Shown here: in pieces, positions 61,872 to 64,000 of the stretch
How the letters are laid out: each line of letters opens with the position of its first letter
How positions within the stretch are numbered: position 1 is the first letter of the stretch
Assembly: GCF_003626655.1 (NCBI RefSeq)
Contig: NZ_RBAN01000006.1
Location: 236,717 to 300,716 of the forward strand
From: Micromonospora costi
GTDB lineage: Bacteria > Actinomycetota > Actinomycetes > Mycobacteriales > Micromonosporaceae
Length of the DNA stretch: 64,000 bases
Direction of reading: 5' to 3'
Notes under the pieces: generated by a model
What the model was told of the DNA's origin: nothing
Databases searched by the model: none
The model's input: the letters and a program-made list of their open reading frames with translations, nothing else
Program-made: the position numbers and the translations under genes

Positions 61872-62528
61872 TCAGCTCATGACCTCGGCGTACCGCTTCT
61901 CCAGGTCCACCCGCGCCAGCGCGCCCACCAGCCACGCGAGCCGTTCCGACTCCCCGCCACCGGCGAGACCGGCGAGGTCACCCGCGGAGCGTCCCAGCCC
62001 GAGCCGGCGTGCCGCGGCGAGCGCCCGCCGGTCGGCCACCGGGGCCACCTCCCGCCACAGCGCCTGCGCCTCCCGCAGGAACAGCTCGACGACCTGTCCG
62101 TCCACGCCGGGCAGATCGGCGAGCAGCTCCCGCTCCAGTCGCGCGTCGTAGTGCGCCTTGGCGCGCAGCCGGCGCAGGTCACCGCGGTACCGGTCCACCA
62201 CGGTGCGAGCGAGGTCTCCCAGGGTGTTGGCCAGCGCGTCGACGTCGCCGCGCTGGCCGGCCTCGCGCAGCACACGCACCCGTGACTCGTGCAGCGAGCG
62301 GGCCAGCCGGGCGGCGCTGTCCCAGCCGGCGTCGCGCAGCGCCTGCGCGCTGTCCACCGCCCGGCGGAAGTCGCCCCGGCGCGCGAGCAGCAGCGACAGG
62401 TAGAGCAGCTGGAACAGGCTGGACGGGTTGTTGGTGACCTGGAACCCGTACTGTTCGGCGAAGCCGCGTCCACTCCCGGCGAGCCGGCGTACCAGGCGCT
62501 TCTTGTCCTCGATGCTCGAGATCGGCAT
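61872..62528 (-). CDS. HhH-GPD-like protein of unknown activity
   Basis: A 218-residue helical protein. The segment LLADLPGVDGQVVELFLREA followed by ALWREVAPVADRRALAAARR resembles the helix-hairpin-helix region of endonuclease III-type DNA glycosylases. The earlier part (GFAEQYGFQVTNNPSSLFQL, LARRGDFRRAVDSAQALRDA) also fits that fold. The catalytic Lys/Asp pair and iron-sulfur cysteines of true glycosylases are not evident, so it may bind DNA without cutting. The ATG at 62528 begins MPISSIEDKK. Confidence 0.7.
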   Translation of the reverse strand: MPISSIEDKKRLVRRLAGSGRGFAEQYGFQVTNNPSSLFQLLYLSLLLARRGDFRRAVDSAQALRDAGWDSAARLARSLHESRVRVLREAGQRGDVDALANTLGDLARTVVDRYRGDLRRLRAKAHYDARLERELLADLPGVDGQVVELFLREAQALWREVAPVADRRALAAARRLGLGRSAGDLAGLAGGGESERLAWLVGALARVDLEKRYAEVMS

Positions 62529-62584
62529 GCCCGCGACTACCCGCGCCGCCGCCGGTCACACGCGCGCGGGCGCCGCCCCGACGG

Positions 62585-63553
62585 TCAGTGCACGCCGCCG
62601 CTGCGGTCGCGGGCCTTGAGCCGGGTCGTGGGCAGCGCCGGGGCCGGCAGCGGCGGTGCCGGATCGTCGGCCACGACGCCGAAGCGCCGCCCCGCCATCC
62701 AGTCCTCCCGCGCGGCCGCCACCTCCTCGTGGGAGCGGCCGACGAAGTTCCACCACATCACGAGCGGCTCCTCGAACGGCGTACCGCCGAGCAGCAGCAG
62801 GTGACTACCGGCCGCGCCGCGCACCGTGAGCCGGTCCCGCCCCGTACCGAGGTAGAGCAGCGCTCCCGGGGCGATCGACACCCCGTCGACCTCGGCGGAA
62901 CCGGACATGGCCAGCAGCCCGTACTCGAAGTCGCGCCGCAGCGGCAGGTCGACCGGCGCGGACCCGCTCAGCTCCAGCTGCGCGCCGACCAGCGGGGTGT
63001 GCACCACCGCCGGGGACCGCTCGCCGCCGATCTCACCGACCAGCAGTGTCACGTCCGCCGCGCCGTCGCGCCAGCGTGGCAGGTCGGCGTGGTGGGCGAA
63101 GTCGGCCGCACCGGCCCGCGCCGGGTCCGGCAGGGCCACCCACAACTGGACGCCGTGCATCACCGGCGGATGGATCTCGGGCGAACGTTCGGAGTGCGCG
63201 ATGCCGTGCCCCGACGTCATGACGTTCAACTGCCCCGGCCGGATCGGCTGGACGCTGCCGAGGCTGTCGCGGTGCAGGATCTCGCCCTCCAGCAGCCACG
63301 TCACCGTCTGCAGACCGGTGTGCGGGTGCGGCGGCACCTCCATGCCTGGGCGCTCCGCGACGTCGTCCGGCCCGAAGTGGTCGACGAAGCACCACGCGCC
63401 CACCATCCGCCGTACCCGCTGCGGCAGCAGGCGCCGCACGGTCGTGTACCGCCCGAGCGGCACGTCGTGGCCCGGCAACAGCACGCTGCCGGGATCCACG
63501 GCGGCCACACCAGGCGGGCGGGTCTCTGCCGGCAATGATTCGGTACGGCTCAC
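62585..63553 (-). CDS. pirin family bicupin protein
   Basis: A 322-residue bicupin. The N-terminal cupin has the metal ligands in EVPPHPHTGLQTVTWLLEGE and VMTSGHGIAHSE; the C-terminal cupin spans about 190-290. Some pirins act as quercetin dioxygenases or as redox-sensitive regulators. The GTG at 63553 appears leaderless: TACAGT (minus strand, 63565-63560) ends 6 nt before it and there is no ribosome site. The frame is open to 63622. Confidence 0.9.
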   Translation of the reverse strand: MSRTESLPAETRPPGVAAVDPGSVLLPGHDVPLGRYTTVRRLLPQRVRRMVGAWCFVDHFGPDDVAERPGMEVPPHPHTGLQTVTWLLEGEILHRDSLGSVQPIRPGQLNVMTSGHGIAHSERSPEIHPPVMHGVQLWVALPDPARAGAADFAHHADLPRWRDGAADVTLLVGEIGGERSPAVVHTPLVGAQLELSGSAPVDLPLRRDFEYGLLAMSGSAEVDGVSIAPGALLYLGTGRDRLTVRGAAGSHLLLLGGTPFEEPLVMWWNFVGRSHEEVAAAREDWMAGRRFGVVADDPAPPLPAPALPTTRLKARDRSGGVH

Positions 63554-63610
63554 CGCCCGACTGTACGCCCCGCCCTCGCGACGCCGAGCCCGGTCGGGGC
63601 CGGATACGCC

Positions 63611-63646
63611 GCTGGCCGGCACCCCGTGTGTGGGGTGCCGGCCAGC
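63611..63646 (-). terminator. perfect hairpin terminator of the right-edge gene
   Basis: A perfect 15-bp stem (63611-63625 and 63632-63646) with a GTGTGT loop lies 28 bp beyond the stop of the minus-strand gene that runs off the window. Confidence 0.85.
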
Positions 63647-63674
63647 GTGTTGTTCATGTGTGTTGCTGGTTGTG

Positions 63675-64000
63675 TCAGCTGTTCCAGTGCTGGGCGACCA
63701 GGTCGGCGGCCTGCTGTTCCCACTGCGCGTACGCGTCGGGGTAGGCCGACACCTGCACCGTCTGCGCCGCCTCGGTCAGCGGCATGTCGTGCCAGCCGTC
63801 GACCTGCTTGAGGCCCTTCTGGAACGCCATCGTCGAGTAGATCGGGTCGGTGATCTGCTCCGGGGTGCCCCAACCCGAGCTCGGGCGCTGCTGGAACAGG
63901 CCCAGCGAGTCGTGGTCGTTGGCGTCACCCAGGTGACCCAGGTTCTCCAGCTTCGACTCCTGCAGGCTCGTGGCGATCGAGATGACCGCGGCCCGCTCGT
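63675..64000 (-). CDS. lysozyme-like-fold protein, C-terminal part
   Basis: This is the 3' end of a minus-strand gene that begins beyond the window. The visible 108 residues read ERAAVISIATSLQESKLENL, then DHDSLGLFQQRPSSGWGTPE and AAQTVQVSAYPDAYAQWEQQ to the TGA at 63675-63677. The same segments occur in the protein at 41773-42627 (MQESNL; DSVGLFQQRPSSGWGT; AQSVQMSAFPDAYAQHE), so the two are paralogues. The fold suggests peptidoglycan binding or cleavage. A perfect hairpin follows the gene. Confidence 0.85.
   Translation of the reverse strand, partial: ERAAVISIATSLQESKLENLGHLGDANDHDSLGLFQQRPSSGWGTPEQITDPIYSTMAFQKGLKQVDGWHDMPLTEAAQTVQVSAYPDAYAQWEQQAADLVAQHWNS

Noticed and set aside
63550..63873. 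A 107-codon minus-strand frame at the right edge
   Set aside because: It runs across the perfect terminator at 63611-63646. The real frame there encodes the lysozyme-like domain that shares long identical segments with the protein at 41773.

Overview
The window is chromosomal DNA from a high-GC filamentous actinomycete. Codon use, frequent GTG starts, GTGA/ATGA stop-start overlaps, an actinobacterial ctaD tail, a treX-treY-treZ set and DUF2267/DUF2795 stress proteins all suggest Micromonosporaceae, probably Micromonospora or a close relative. That placement is inferred from gene content and remembered intergenic repeats, not from a search. I see no phage, insertion sequence, CRISPR array, rRNA or tRNA.

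Layout. 1-9 kb: the ctaD end, a stress-type sigma factor fused to a STAS domain, an unrecognised 479-aa protein, a TPP-dependent oxidase overlapping a baeRF-type protein, a haloacetate-dehalogenase-like hydrolase and DUF3817. 9-18 kb: a GCS2-type ligase, a GNAT protein, a NavBac-like channel, a Zn alcohol dehydrogenase with an SRPBCC partner, a divergent LysR/EamA pair, and a coupled membrane protein/Xre/MDR operon behind three operator-like boxes. 18-28 kb: treZ, treY, glgX, a divergent GT4 enzyme and citrate synthase. 28-39 kb: a coupled operon of a 49-aa membrane protein, a methyltransferase and an alkaline-phosphatase-fold membrane protein; a VOC/AraC pair; and a two-component system followed by GT39 and GT2-GtrA genes. 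39-48 kb: a Ser/Thr kinase, OsmC, an EEP hydrolase, a lysozyme-like exported protein, then a signalling cluster (DivIVA-like, CheY-like, STAS, B12-binding, SpoIIE phosphatase, divergent STAS). 48-64 kb: a DUF2267/PCD-like fusion, a spermidine-synthase-like protein, NDH-2, a decayed glycogen debranching gene, an M28 peptidase, a molybdopterin oxidoreductase with its reductase, TerC behind a likely Mn riboswitch, GT9 and GT4, DUF2267 and DUF2795 with sigmaB-type promoters, DUF1345, pirin, and the end of a second lysozyme-like gene.

Common threads. General-stress signalling recurs: a sigma factor carrying its own STAS domain, a SpoIIE phosphatase, two free STAS proteins, and GNNT-N15/16-GGGNAN promoters before DUF2267/DUF2795 genes. 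The most notable module is a SpoIIE phosphatase co-translated with a cobalamin protein that carries the W-x9-EH signature of CarH-type light sensors. Envelope building is the second thread. The third is alpha-glucan and trehalose metabolism, intact at 18-26 kb and decayed at 51.5-52.0 kb. Many gene ends carry strong hairpins, and five belong to a family of long imperfect inverted repeats, mostly with GATC in the outer flanks. Several genes appear to be leaderless.
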